Counted from the stretch's first letter, positions 20,265 through 32,680 are shown. The stretch is DNA of 64,000 nucleotides from Gonocerus acuteangulatus (GCA_946811695.1 OX328126.1:81583214-81647213), one strand, 5' to 3'. Translations and numbers: made by a program. Notes: a model not told the origin generated them from the letters alone.

Positions 20265-21316
20265 AAGTGTGAATACGAATTAATTTGTATTCACATATAT
20301 TAAATATAAAAATACAAATAAATTCACAGAAAAAATTGTAAATATTCACAAAAAATGTGAATATTCCCAAAAAATCAAGTGATTACAAAAAAATTCACAT
20401 TAAAATATATGAATACATTTTTTTTTTCACATTATAATTTGTGGATAAAAAGTTATTCACAAAAAAATTCGCAAATAAATTATGATTTTTTTGGAATTAA
20501 CGATAAGATGATACTACTCAAGTTATTTTAAGGTGATTTTTTTTCTTTTGTGTCGCTTAACGTCTAGGTGATTGAAGGTGGTATTATGAAGAATATTATA
20601 GATACTCACCTAACGATAAAGCACTTACTGACAGAGTGTAGACTCAGGAGAAATTTTAAATTACCCTACAATTTGACTGACTTATTTTCCGATAATAGTC
20701 AGTACATTGTTGAAATTATTAAATAGCTCATACATACACATTTATACAACAACATTTGAAAAAGTAAAGTTACAACAGCCATTTGGTGAATTGCGTTTTT
20801 TGGGAATTAATCCAACAAAAGATATTCTCTTTTTAGGATGGATGTGAAAAGTAGCCTACCCAATCCTTCCCAATACCACCTTATATATCCTTCCTAATTC
20901 CACCAGGTCTGGCCGAGATTCTTCAAAATTAAAAAAAAAATCACCTTAAAATAACTTTCGTAATATCATCTCGATAAAATTCATAATTTTTTTGTGAATA
21001 AATTTTTATTCACAAATTATAATGTGAATAAATTTGTATTCATATATTTTAATGTGAATATTTTTGTAATCACTTGATTTTTTGTGAATATTCACATTTT
21101 TTGAGAATATTACAATTTTTTCTGAGAATTTATTTGTATTCTCAGGAAAATATGCGAATAAAATTTTATTTGTATTTTTATATTTAATATATGTGAATAC
21201 AAATAAATTCGTATTCACACTTATGAATAGGAATTTATTTATATTCGTATTTACAAATATATGAAGCACGAATAAATTCGTATTTTTATTTATAAATAAA
21301 ATTATGCCCATCTCTG
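20171..21316. mobile_element. hAT-like MITE with 8-bp target duplication
   Basis: Termini CAGAGATGGGCAT and ATGCCCATCTCTG, a typical hAT-type end, inside perfect 8-bp direct repeats TTCTGTTC at 20163-20170 and 21317-21324. Long subterminal inverted repeats are made of short palindromes such as ATACGAATTTATTCGTA. The centre (about 20520-20960) is flanked by a second inverted pair, AAGTTATTTTAAGGTGATTT. No transposase frame. Confidence 0.85.
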
Positions 21317-22302
21317 TTCTGTTCGTTCTCTAGTTGACTAAAAAATGGACAGATTTTAATGAAAGGTATTATTCCTTTACTAATGGCACTCGGGAACCGC
21401 GCTAAGATGACGCAGTTCCTACGACTTTTTTTTTATGTAATATCACCTTCTAAGCAATTTGCTTAGGCATGCAGATTTTGCGTAACGTTTTATTTTTTTA
21501 TCTTAAGAAGCAACTGCATCTATGCCATTAGCGCCGTGCTATGTATAGGTTACCAATTTCCCAACATTTTTGGTGCAGCAGAAAATACCTCAGCGAACAC
21601 ATAACTGAGAAACGTCAACTGCCCACGAGGCATTCTATCGCTTTAAACCCCTAATGTCGTGATCCAACCTTTTCTGGCGAGTATAGAAGTGATCTAAAGC
21701 CATCTTGTACAGAGGTAGGATGTGTGAACGTCATCACACCCACGGCCAATCTCTACCTAACGCAGGCATTAAGCAGGAAAACCGCAGACCTCATCCACGT
21801 GGCTTAAAGATAAATTATCAATAATAATAACCTCTAAAATATTTACATATCAGATCATTGAAGATAAGTAGAGTGCAAGCCAGCAACAGAATAATATGTA
21901 TATCCATCTTTCTTCAAGTTTATATTTAATTATCGCGTAAGGCGGTAATTAAATAATGACCCGGCAAACTTTGTTTTGCCATATTAATTATTTTTAGTGA
22001 TTATTTTAGTACTGGAATAAAAAATAACTGTCTTATTTTAAGTTTGTGAGGATGTGGTCATTGGCTGTAAGAGGAATAGAGCGCTGTAAACGATGTATTA
22101 TAAAAATAAAAAAACATCCATTTCTTTGAATCATTGCACTTAATAATAACTAATATATATTTAAAATTATATTTCTTACACTAATTATGATAATATACAA
22201 AAAAAAAACAATATCAATCTCCTAGGGCAATGGAGTGTACGATATCATTAACTCACACAACATGGGCGTATATAAGGGGGGCTGCAGCCCCTCCCGAAAT
22301 TT
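20265..22302. repeat. Right arm of the large palindrome
   Basis: Reverse complement of 14813-15621 plus 18425-19659. It is uninterrupted and retains the empty site of the family A insertion at about 21489-21497. Confidence 0.9.
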
Positions 22303-22519
22303 TCATTTGATGGTAAAAAAGTGTCATAAAAACCTTAAAAATAAATTAAATAAGATCACTTATTTAATAAAAAGTAGTTTATTTTAGGTGTAATAGCGTT
22401 TTAGTTGCCTAAAACTATTCCAAGCTCTAAATTGTTCATATTCCATACCCTGGAAATGATCTCAGCCCCCCCGAAATGTTCCCAGCCCCTCCCGAAATTA
22501 TTTCCTATATACGCCCATG
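22261..22519. mobile_element. hAT-like MITE (CATGGGCG family)
   Basis: Termini CATGGGCGTATATAAGG and CCTATATACGCCCATG. The GC-rich subterminal GGGGCTGCAGCCCC forms a palindrome. Related to 43987-44213, which has a clear 8-bp target duplication; here the flanks TCACACAA/TAATACAA are only a poor match. The outer half is mirrored at 14813-14854. Confidence 0.7.
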
Positions 22520-22777
22520 TAATACAAACAAACTGGATGAAAGTAACATACAGAAATCATTTGGCCTTGCGACTTATTGACTCACATTGAGAATGCCAAT
22601 CTAATTGGAAATTGGCCGCGTCTGAATTCTATTGGCACATCTGTGGGAATAATAATGACAGAAAACGTTGTTGGGAGTGAGAGAAAGCTTATCGTGTGAG
22701 AAAGACAGGAGACCGGCTTCGGTTCTCAGAAATGTAGCCTACATGAAACGGGACAGTTCTCCCTCTCCACGATAGCC

Positions 22778-22806
22778 CTGAAGAAGGCTTGTATATCAAG
22801 CAGAAA
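22778..22806 (+). ncRNA. Hammerhead-like core of a Penelope-type terminal repeat
   Basis: CTGAAGA (22778-22784) matches the hammerhead consensus CUGANGA. It is followed by a 5-bp stem GCTTG/CAAGC-type hairpin (22787-22801) and then GAAA (22803-22806). The following GTTGGCTTTAATAAATAC is common in Penelope-like elements, which are known to carry hammerhead motifs in their terminal repeats. I cannot close stem III or place a cleavage site, so activity is doubtful. Confidence 0.35.
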
Positions 22807-23376
22807 CGTTGGCTTTAATAAATACATTTTAACTATAAAATGTAGTTTTTATTGAATCAAAAAAGACCGAAACCCCTATGATGAACACCTTCTACATCCC
22901 AACAGTCGACTTTATCTTCTCAAGTAGTCTGTGAAAAATTACAATTTTCAGTCAGTTAGTCAGAAAATACTGAACTAACAAAGGCAACTCCGTGATCACC
23001 TGTGTTTGATTTCGGATTAACTGCCACATCTCGCGAAATGTACATTCCAGGGAAAAAATTAATTGTCTATTCCTTTATTTCCGAAGGTTTCATAAATTTT
23101 ATTAATTTCTACTATTTGAATTGATATAACGGTTTGAATGTGATAATTATGAACATTGAATGTGCATTAGCCTTGAAGCACATTAATGCTGATTTCAAAA
23201 ATGCAATGAACCGTTGTGTAAAAGCAGAGAGAATTGGAGTTCTACTACAGAAACATGTTTTTTTTTTTTCTGAAAAACCTTTTGAACGGCACATGTCTGG
23301 AACGGAGAGAGATAGAAATGTCTTGTTCACGGTGTTGAACTACATTCTTTGTCTGGTTTCACCTCCTGAAGAATTG

Positions 23377-23378
<2 letters not shown>

Positions 23379-23430
<52 letters not shown>
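23379..23430. repeat. TA microsatellite
   Basis: About 26 TA units. The flanks (22850-24410) show no gene; the 107-codon frame running into the repeat lacks any recognisable domain. Confidence 0.95.
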
Positions 23431-23433
<3 letters not shown>

Positions 23434-24422
23434 GAGCTCTTTAGAAGGAGGGCCTAATTACATAAAATGAGTTTTAAGATAAAGCCATTCTAAGTTTTCA
23501 ATTTTGCATAAAACTGGTTGAAGAAAGTTTTTATTGGCAAGCGTAAAATTTGGCTCTTTTTCCATAGAATACAATTATTAGAAAGAAAAATATATTTAAG
23601 GTGAAGGTGAGGGTGGGGAAGGATTAATTGATTCTTAATGTAACTAGCAAGAATTGCTCCCCAAATATGGGGAGCAACGCCTACTAGTTTTTTCAAGAAA
23701 AATATATTTATTTTGACGTTTCATGGTATTTATTTATTTTAAAAAATTAACAAACAATAACAAAAAAGTAACACTTCGATATATTTTGTACCATAGGGAT
23801 TAAGATGCAAATCGAAAGTGAACATCAATACTCAATGGTCAAGATCCGAATCACAAGACAAAGAATTACTGAACTCGTCAATTTTGTCACTTTGAAAACA
23901 TTTTGTTCAAAGCAAATTCTTTCATTTAGCTTCAGAAACATTAGTAGAGCTTGTACGTATATTTTTTCCTTTGATATTGCTGTTTCTCTACACCTGAGGT
24001 GAATTGGAAGTGGTCTCCGACTTGGGCTTTGAAACTTTGAATGATTGAAAATATGGAAAGTAAGATTTCGATCGAAGAACTCTGGCGAAACCATTATACT
24101 TGAATTGCACATATTGCGGTATTTTGAAACGTATATTTCTGCACTTTTGGGTCTTGTTAAATTTTTGAAGAGGTACTGACCATTTCTTTTATGTTTCGTT
24201 GGCTGCGTTTACCAGTATAAACCTAGAGGAATTTTTTCTACACCTACGCAACACAGTAATTTTAGAACCTTAATACATTATTTTGGTTATTAATCTAAAT
24301 ATCTGAGCAGTAGCTGTACCTATTAACATGAAATGTTGTAGAACTGCTTAGAACAGTATGGCGCACTGGAAAATGCGATCCCCTGAAAAAGGGCCAGATG
24401 TCTATATATACAGGGTGATTCA

Positions 24423-26345
24423 GGTCTAAGTAGCCAAACTCTAGGAGGTGATTGTAGACTTAATTTCCAACAAAAAAAAATCATTTTAAGTATGATCCGA
24501 CTCCGAAAGGAAAAGGAGCTATGTCCAATTTTCTGTTTTTTTAACGTAGTCATGTTTTTTAATGAATAAGAAAGAATTTCTCAAAAACTATTCAAGATTA
24601 TGAAATTCTAATTATTCTATCATAAAATAGACAAAATTTCCTTTAAAAAGAGTGTAATTTAATTCACTAAAATCATTATTAAAAGATACTTTCTGGACGT
24701 CCAATAACGCACTTCTGACTTTATCAACGCATCAGAGTTTTTTCGAGATTTTTTTCCTCAGCCCCCTAAAGGACTACTCATTCAATACTTACACGAAAAC
24801 TTTTACATTTAATAAGCATTAAATCCATGCAAATAAAGTGGAGGTTTATTCGGGGATAAATTGAAAGATTGACTCCCTTTTGTCAAAAAAATGTGGAATG
24901 TAGTTTTGTTACTTTCAAATACCTTGTGTGGAAAAATTATTCATTTTTTAATGTCCAAAATGTGGGTATCTATTGTCCAGTCCAGAAGCAATAAAAAGTA
25001 ACTGAAAGAAATTATTGGAAAAGTTTTTCATTTGGGAGATCTGTTACATTTCGTGTTTAACAAATTTTCATTGATTTATCTTTTACATGATGTTGTTGGC
25101 ACTAAAATATTTGCTAATATATTTGAAAATTTGCTAAATTTGCAATTGGACCTTTATGAACTTGGGCAGTGGATCCATCCACTGTCTGACAGCACTGCTG
25201 CTATGTGCAGGAAAGCAATCCATCAGGAACCATGAATCTATGTGCAAGCGGAACATCTTCCAATGCAATAGGTCGGTCGTATTTAAATCGTGTGGAGGTT
25301 TAAAAATATGTTGAATCAAACCTGTCAGGAATCAGGATTGGCTCTGCACCACATGTTAACTTGGAACTGATACTGATTGTGTGATCTTCACAGGGCATAA
25401 GGATTAACATGAAACCAAGTATGCTAATTGAGACTGTTAAATATTCCATTCCGTGTGAATGTGGCTTTGTCTGTCCACAATATTTTGCGGCCGAACTGAG
25501 GATTAACATTTCTTCTCCCGCAATTTTTTGCACAATTTTTAGTTTTATTTCAAATTCTTTTTGAAAAGATTTCAAATTATGTGTAATTTCTGGATGACAA
25601 TTATTCAACTACCCTGAAATCTTTTTGAATTCTCCGCTCAAAAATTCTAGTCAAAACTGGGTGCCAAATACATCATGTAAAACGTAAATCAATGAAAAAT
25701 TGAAAAACATGAAATGTAACAGATCTCTCAAATGAAAAACTTTTGCAATCGTTTCATTCAGTTATATTTATTGCTTCCGGAACGGACAATGGATACCCAC
25801 AGTTTGGCCATTAAAAAGTGAATAATTTTTAATTTCTTCACACAAGATTTTTGAAAGTAACAAAACTAAATTCCACATTTTTTTGACAAAAGGGAGCCAA
25901 TCGTTCAATTTATTCCCTAATAAACCTCCACTTCATTTTCATAGATTTAATGCTTACTAAATGTAGAAGTTTTTCTGTAAGTATTGAATCTTTAGTCCAT
26001 TAGAGGGCTGAGGAGAAAAATCGCAAAAGTACTCTGATTCATTGATATAAACAGAAGTGCGTTATGGACGTCCAGAAAGTATCGTTTAATAATGGTTTTA
26101 GTGAATTAAATTAATATATTTTTAAAGGAAATTTTGTCTATTTTATGATGGCATAATTAGAATTTAATTATTTTGAATAGTTTTTGAGAAAAACATTCTT
26201 ATTCATTAAAAATCATGACTACGTTAAAAAAAAAAGAAAATTTGACATAGCTCCTTTTCCTTTCGGAATCGGACCATACTTGAAATGAACTTTTTTGTTG
26301 GAAATTATGTCTACAATCACCTCCTAGAGTTTGGCTACTTAGACC
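24423..26345. mobile_element. Long inverted-repeat (foldback-type) element
   Basis: Arms 24423 to about 25095 and about 25663 to 26345 are reverse complements over nearly 680 bp with scattered differences; end motifs GGTCTAAGTAGCC and GGCTACTTAGACC. On the left, CAGGGTGATTCA precedes the arm and is missing on the right. The 570-bp loop has a 102-codon minus-strand frame (25300-25608) that I do not recognise. Superfamily unknown; no target duplication visible. Confidence 0.75.
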
Positions 26346-27112
26346 TTTTAGGCCGTTTTAGTGGGAAATACTTTCTTTTTCGTGATTATTAAGATCCCTG
26401 CGTGACAGAGAGTATTCCCGAGAAGACACTCCCCGGTGAAACATGAATTTTTAAATGGTATTCATTAGAGCTGGGAGGACTGGTGCTGATAGTAGATCTG
26501 ATAACAGCTATCGAGAGAGTGGCAGCCCTTATCAGCCCGGGCCCCGTTATCAGCAGAGTCCTGATAAGAGGAGCTATTTCTGCCGAGCTCATTACCCGAT
26601 AGCTCTAGATGTCCGGAGATAGGATAGCTCTTTCTCCGCCCTTTCATGCCGAGCCAGCTGTCGAGGAATTATTGTAATATTTTTTTATGAATAATTCTCA
26701 AAAATAATTTAGAGGCCTAGTTGCAATGTAACAGATTTTAGTTAGCAGGTATATAGCGAAAAAATAGAATTAAATACAGCAGTTTAGTATTCCTTGTATC
26801 CGGAAACAATAAAAGAATAAGTAGTAAAAATGCCTCAAATGAAAGTATCAAATCACTGTAGCTGTGGAGTCAGAATTAGTGAATGTGGTGTTCGGCACTG
26901 TTAAGTTTCTACAGACCGGACTTATTGAGAAATTACAGCCCTTACACATTCAAAATAAACGCATATTCAGTTATTCGAGCATATTTCTATATTTATTCTT
27001 ATGACAGTATTTTATATTATTTTGGTTTGTTTTAGCACGGTTCCTCCCTCCCTCCTTAGGGAGGAAGCCCGCTCAGAACCCCTAGAGAACCAAAATATCG
27101 GTGCTGCAAATT

Positions 27113-27166
<54 letters not shown>

Positions 27167-27179
27167 AAAGATTTTCGCA

Positions 27180-27248
27180 CCTAATTTTACCAAAATCGGG
27201 CCATTATTCGCTGAGCTAGACCGCCATTAGACAAATAAACACACACAC

Positions 27249-27297
<49 letters not shown>

Positions 27298-27345
27298 TGT
27301 GTATTTGTCTAATCGCGGTCTAGCTCAGCGAATAATGGCCCGATT
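27180..27345. repeat. Inverted repeat centred on CA/TA/TG microsatellite
   Basis: A family A segment around GGGCCATTATTCGCTGAGCT (about 27190-27235) is mirrored by AGCTCAGCGAATAATGGCCC (about 27321-27340). The centre 27239-27302 is CA, then TA, then TG dinucleotides, so the whole can fold into a long hairpin. Confidence 0.88.
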
Positions 27346-27627
27346 TTGATAAAAAAAAAAAAATTTTATATTTCTTTATTGATTATTACATTGTGTATAT
27401 AAATACATCTAGTAATATGATGAATGATACAATATGGAGGTTCTGTGCTCAAGGCCTTCCAACTTCATCCTCGATTAACGCCAGAAAGACGCTCAGATGA
27501 CGTTGAAAGGTGCCTACACAAGCTCCCTTCTGCTCCGACCAGTGGCTGGAGTCGAAGAGAGATCGGTGAGCCACAGAAAATTGTCGCACTTGGACAAAGA
27601 GAAAGCCATTGCTAACACTTCACTTGA

Positions 27628-30288
27628 TCACTGCAGCAGATCTCTAGGCCAATGTCTTTTGAGTCGCCTTTGTGGAGAGAGTGGGTGGGTGGCACTTGAT
27701 AGGGAGAGGACTTCAGGATTTTGATGAGCGGAAAGTTTAGGATGGAAACGTTGGAATCTGGATAATACAATATCATTAACGAGTGGGATAATGAGGTCTT
27801 TATGGAGGTTAACGTTGGAAACATAAAAAGGAGCTTCGACTATTGTTCTTAGGACCTTGGATTGGAATGTTTGAATGCGTCTGATGTTCGATGTTTTCGC
27901 AGTTCCCCATAGTTCTGAACCGTATGTCCAAATGGGTTGCAGTAGTGATTTGTAAATGATCAGTTTGTTTTCAGTACTTAAATGTGATTTGCGGTTCAAC
28001 AGTCTATAGAGTTGTCCAAATCGTCTGTTAAGTTCTTGTCTTTTAAGTTTTAAGTGATGTTTCCAGGTAAGTCGGGAGTCCAAGTGTAGTCCGAGGTAGC
28101 GAACTGTATAAGAAGAGGGTAATGGGACGTTGTTGAAGATTACTTGTGGACAGGAACTGCGCCGGAGGGTGAAGGTGATGTGATGGCATTTTTCCTCATT
28201 CACCTTGATTCTCCATTTTTTACACCATTCTTGAATTTTATTCAAGTGGGACTGAAGATTCTGCGACGCAGTGTTAGGATTTGGGTGAGATGCGAGGATA
28301 GCTGTATCGTCTGCATAGGTTGCTAGAAGGGTGTCGGGACTTGTAGGAACATCGGCTGTATACAGGGTGTAGAGCACAGGGCCCAGAACACTGCCCTGGG
28401 GAACCCCGCTTCCACAGGATAATATTCTGAGTACTCTGATCCTTGTCGGACCCGAAAATGCCTATTTGATAAGTAGGATCGTAGGATGAGGTATAGGGTG
28501 CTGGGAAGAAAGGTTTTGAGCTTGTAGAGGAGGCCCTCTTGCCATACCTTATCGATAGCTTGAGCAACGTCCAGGAACGCTGAAGTGCAATATTCTTTTT
28601 GCTCTAGGGATGAAGATATTCGATCTACAACGCGAAGACCCTGCTGTACTGTGGAGTGTTGGGAACGGAAGCCAAACTGGTGAGTGGGCAGGATATTTTG
28701 GCTGTGAAGGATAGGTTGGATTCGCTTGAGGAGTAATTTTTCGAATATTTTAGATAGAATGGGTAGTAGGCTTATAGGGCGATAGGATGAAGGGCAGTGT
28801 GTTGGTTTTCCAGGTTTACGGAAGAGGATGATAATAGAGAATTTCCATAGGAGTGGGAAGTAGGATGTGCGGAAAATACAGTTGTATAGATATGTGAGGA
28901 ATGTGATAGCTTTAGTTTGGAGCTGGCGAATGATTTCAGATGTTATTAAATCAAAGCCGGGAGATTTGCGCCTTTGTAGCTTGGTGATGATATGCTTGAC
29001 CTCGGAAGGATAGATGGGTTTAGGAGGCAAGGATAGTGGAAGGGGAGATTCGAGGAATTCGATTATTTTTGAATGATGTGTTGGGTCATTGTGATCAGGA
29101 TGAGGAGTAAAGGTTTTCTGGAGGTGAGTTCCAAAGAGGCTGGTCTTTTCTTCATCGGAAGAGGCCCAAGTGCCATCTTCTCGACGGAGAGGAGAAGAGA
29201 CAGGATGGTACTTCAAGATTTTTCTTGTTGTTTCCCAGAGGAAGTTGTCATGAGTGTTAAGGGTAGACAGGAAAGTGTTAAAGGATTCGGAGCGATGGGA
29301 AGATAGCTGCTGTTTTACAAGCCTACTAAGGTTATTGTAAGAATGGCGGTCTTCAGGATGACGAGTTCTTTGCCACAAGGATCGAGCTTTTCGCTTTTCC
29401 CCAATAAGTTGGAGTATGGCTTTAGGAAGAGAAGGGATTGTTGTGGGAACGGTTCTTTGATGAAAAGGAGTGGATGCTTTCCAAGCAGATTGTTGGATTG
29501 AGGTAGTAAAGGAATTTACAGCGTTATCTAGGTCTTCAGGAGTTTTTAGAGGGATCTTCAGGTCAATTGTTTCTTCAAGTAAAGACCTAAAAAGCTTCCA
29601 ATTAATCGTTCCGTTGACAAGGGAAGGAGGAGTTGCTTTAGGGATGGGTCGTAGAGAGAGGGAGAGAAGTAGAGGTGTGTGATCAGAGGAGAGGTCATTT
29701 AGAGATGTGTTTGAGGAATGAACTGAGCCAAGTCCGTGGTATATAAAAAAATCTATAAGATCGGGAATTCGATTCGGATCTGTTGGCCAGTAGGTCGGGG
29801 AATTAGGGGAGATGGTGGAGCAGGATTTCGAGGAAAGTACAGACATTAGCGAACGATCGCGGGAGTTAGTTATTCTTGATCCCCACTGCAGGTGTTTCGC
29901 ATTGTAGTCGCCACCGACGAGAAAAGAGGGGCCTAAGGAGTTAAAGAAATTCAGGAATACAGGTTCAGGTAGAGGTTTGTTTGGAGGACAGTAAAGAGCA
30001 CAAAGAGTAAAAGAAGTAGGGAAAGAGGTTATTTTTACACCAGTAGCTTGGATAGATTCAGAGGACTCTAAAGGGAAAGGGTGATGAGAGATGCTGTTTC
30101 GGATAAGAATGGTATGTCAGGTATCCCGTCACGTAAAAAGATTTTTTCTTAGTCAGTCGTGTTTCAGTTATGAGTGCTACGTCAATTTTCCTATTGTGTA
30201 GTAGTGCAGTCAGTTCATTAGTGTGTTCTCGAACACCATTAGCATTCCAGAGGAGAATGGACAGAGGGTAGTAAGGTAAGGACGTCAT
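27628..30288 (-). pseudogene. Second Jockey LINE ORF2: endonuclease and reverse transcriptase
   Basis: Starts at ATG 30288 (MTSLPYYPLSILLWNANGVR), the usual N-terminus of a Jockey APE endonuclease, and shows ALITETRL. Near 30060-30110 a deletion with frameshift removes part of the endonuclease. The frame resumes with ILIRNSISHHPFP and SFLVGGDYNAKHLQWG. RT motifs: QFGFRSQHSTVQQ and FLDVAQAIDKVWQ (the usual AFD is AID). A one-base loss in a G run near 28410 then breaks the frame inside the AGVPQGS box. The next frame carries YADDTAILASH, the thumb, and the C-terminus QRRLKRHWPRDLLQ, stopping at 27628. At least two frameshifts. Confidence 0.88.
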
Positions 30289-31602
30289 TTCGATAGGATT
30301 GGGACAAGTGTTGTAATTATTGTGTTCAACAGAGATACTAGTGGATCGGAATTCGGAAATGAAAGAATTTAGAATCGATGTGAGATCAATGGAAGAGGTT
30401 GGTTGTGGTATGTGAGGGATCGGATTACGTGATGTGTGTGGTGGCACATCAGTAAGTGGAGGAGGTGGCGATGCATGATCGGTGGGTAGGGAAGTATGAG
30501 TGACGAGATTTTGGCGTGGATGTGTTATTTCGTCTTCTTTGGGCCCTCCTGTTGCTCTCTCGAAGGATGTCTCTCTGTCCACATATCGGGATGGAAGCGT
30601 TTCTTGTAGTGGAGGCAGGTGTTCTAGTTCTTTTCCTGGTTGTCTTCTTGCTGGGTTCAGCTTCTTCTTCAGCTGTTTGTATGTCTCACAACCCTTGTAG
30701 TTAGCTGGGTGGTTCTGATGGCACAGTGCGCACACAGCTGGGAAAGATCTGCTTTTATTGCAGTTTTCGCTCCTGTGTCCTTCTCCGCATTTGACGCATT
30801 TCGGTGCATATCTGCAAAAGTTTTTCGTATGTCCATTCGATTGGCATGATTTACACTGGATGAGATCTTTGCGGGGATAAGGCTTTTCTATTCTAATCTG
30901 AGTGTAAAAAAGTGTCTGAATTTCGTAGACCTTTTCTACGTTTTTGCTTCGCTCGAGATCGACGAAGAACAAAGGAAGAGGAACTTTTTCTACTCCATCG
31001 GGTCCCCTCCGACTTTGGACGACATTGATGACCTGTCTCGCGGTGAAACCATCGTTCAATAGCTCATCCTTGATAACATCTACGGGTGTAGAATGGCGAA
31101 GGCCGCGAATAACCACTCTCAGGGCTCGCCGATCTTTTAGCTGGTACGTGTGGTACTGTGCTTTCGATTTATCGAGATATTTAATGATAGCTCGGAAGGA
31201 GTCGGAATCGTTCGCCAATATTTTTGTTTCTTCCAATCTGTTCACGCAAGTGAACGGTTTTCCGCCGAGTGTATTTTCTAGCTCTGAACAAAGAGCCTCA
31301 AAGTTTTTTAGATTTTTTATAAAAATTGGAGGAGGGCGAGCAATCTTTGGAGCTGGTGGATCTTCTGGATCTACATCTTGTAAGATTGAAAACTTGTTGT
31401 GCTTGAAAAATGGTGATTTGTTAATTGATTTAACATGTTGTGGAAGGGGAGTTTTATTAGGCGGCATCTCTGTGTCAGAAACTGATTCCGTCGTTGATAT
31501 GTCTTCCGGTGTAGTTTCTTCGGAGTTAGTAGGGAGAGATGAGCGTGCTCGTCCCTTCTGTGAGTTTTTTGAGGTGCGTGGAGTATTTCCTTTAGATCGC
31601 AT
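30289..31602 (-). CDS. Second Jockey LINE ORF1 (gag-like, three CCHC knuckles)
   Basis: ATG at 31602 opens a frame that runs past ORF1 into ORF2 without a stop (to 30058). The ORF1 part is about 438 residues: an acidic/Pro-rich N-terminus, an RNA-binding-like middle (ALRVVIRGLRHSTPVDVI), then CKSCQSNGHTKNFC, CVKCGEGHRSENC and CALCHQNHPANYKGC, then a Pro-rich tail. It packages the LINE RNA in known Jockey elements. Oddity: normally ORF1 ends at or overlaps the ORF2 start, but here the two are in one frame, perhaps after an indel in the tail. Open throughout, but the element is dead because of ORF2. Confidence 0.82.
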
Positions 31603-32680
31603 TGTCTCCGCTAGTTATTTACTGTTTGGGCGGTTGTATGGGATTAGTCCTTCATTACCTGCCCGAGCCGACAATTTCCTTCCAGGGGGAGAGACCGCAC
31701 AGAAAGTGTAAACAAACCTCTTTACCTGTTAAAAGTAATCCTCTACAGAAGCCGGTCCCAAGCAACACAATGCACTAGACACGTCCTACCTGGTCGGAGG
31801 CTAGCACTCAACTCTTTGATAAAATTAGGTGCAAAAATCTTTCGCCTAATTTGAAACGTCAAATTCGTTAAACAGCACAATCCGTCCACCGGAACACATT
31901 TTTTGGGGAGAAATTCGTGCGAAAAAAATCGTTACGCTTGCATCATATGCTTGAAGTACTTGATTTATAGGCTTCTTGGGCTAGTAAACGAACAAAACCA
32001 TTTTTAAGGCGATAGCTTTAACCGTTTCCGAGAAAACTGGAAAAATATTTGTTGAATAAAGTTTTTGGTTTGGGTACTTATAATCATGGGATTCAGTCAA
32101 AATATTTTCTGCATGTTTGAAGTTCATATAAATAAACATTTTAAGTTTGGAGTAAAGGAAGACATCGAATAAAATATTTTATTAATAGACATGAAAAGGT
32201 TTGGGAACTTCGTATATGTTATGGAAGGTAACCATTCGATAGCTATTTTCGATTAGGCGACGTCAATTGGAGAAATAAGACCTTAAAACTTCAAATGTGT
32301 TTTGTTCTTTTGAACGAATTTGTGTAGTTGTTTAGCTCACTTTTTAATTGATGGTTTTTTGTTTTAAATGACATTTATTTGTATAATTAGTATTATAGTA
32401 GAAGAAGAGAAGAAAATGAGAAACGTTTTGATACTTTTCAATGCATTGAACTATGTAATAAGTATTTCTAGTTTGTATTATCGTGGATGGTGAAGGTTGG
32501 CCAACCCTGCTGTCCGGTATTTCGAGGTAAGGGGCCCTTTGTCACGTATCTGGGACCATAAAAGCATTTCATGAAAGGTCGAACCTAAATAATAACTGTT
32601 TCTATTTCAATCTTTCCAAATGACACTTGGGATTAGAACGGAACAGCGCTAAGATGACGCAGTTCCTGCGAGTCGGACTT

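Larger units (their letters stand above)
27355..31814 (-). mobile_element. Second Jockey LINE, nearly full length, decayed
   Basis: Minus-strand LINE of about 4.46 kb: 5' UTR 31603-31814, ORF1 30289-31602, ORF2 27628-30288, 3' UTR with AATAAA at 27375-27380. Flanked by a 10-bp direct repeat TTTGATAAAA (27345-27354 and 31815-31824), within a family A element whose sequence reads across it. Confidence 0.85.
27032..32680 (-). mobile_element. Family A element split by a LINE
   Basis: The minus-strand 5' end at 32680 (AAGTCCGACTCGCAGGAACT) is followed by family A interior to 31815. The 3' part is at 27032-27354 and ends with a hairpin and the GTGCTAA terminus. Between them lies the second Jockey LINE. 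Joined, the family A element would be about 1.2 kb. The part at 27180-27345 is itself a microsatellite-centred inverted repeat. Confidence 0.65.

Noticed and set aside
14813..22302. Maverick/Polinton with long terminal inverted repeats
   Set aside because: The inner region is only 0.6 kb, there is no polymerase, integrase or capsid gene, and the arms contain ordinary MITEs.
30944..31711. 255-codon plus-strand frame
   Set aside because: Antisense to ORF1 of the second LINE, whose CCHC knuckles settle the strand.
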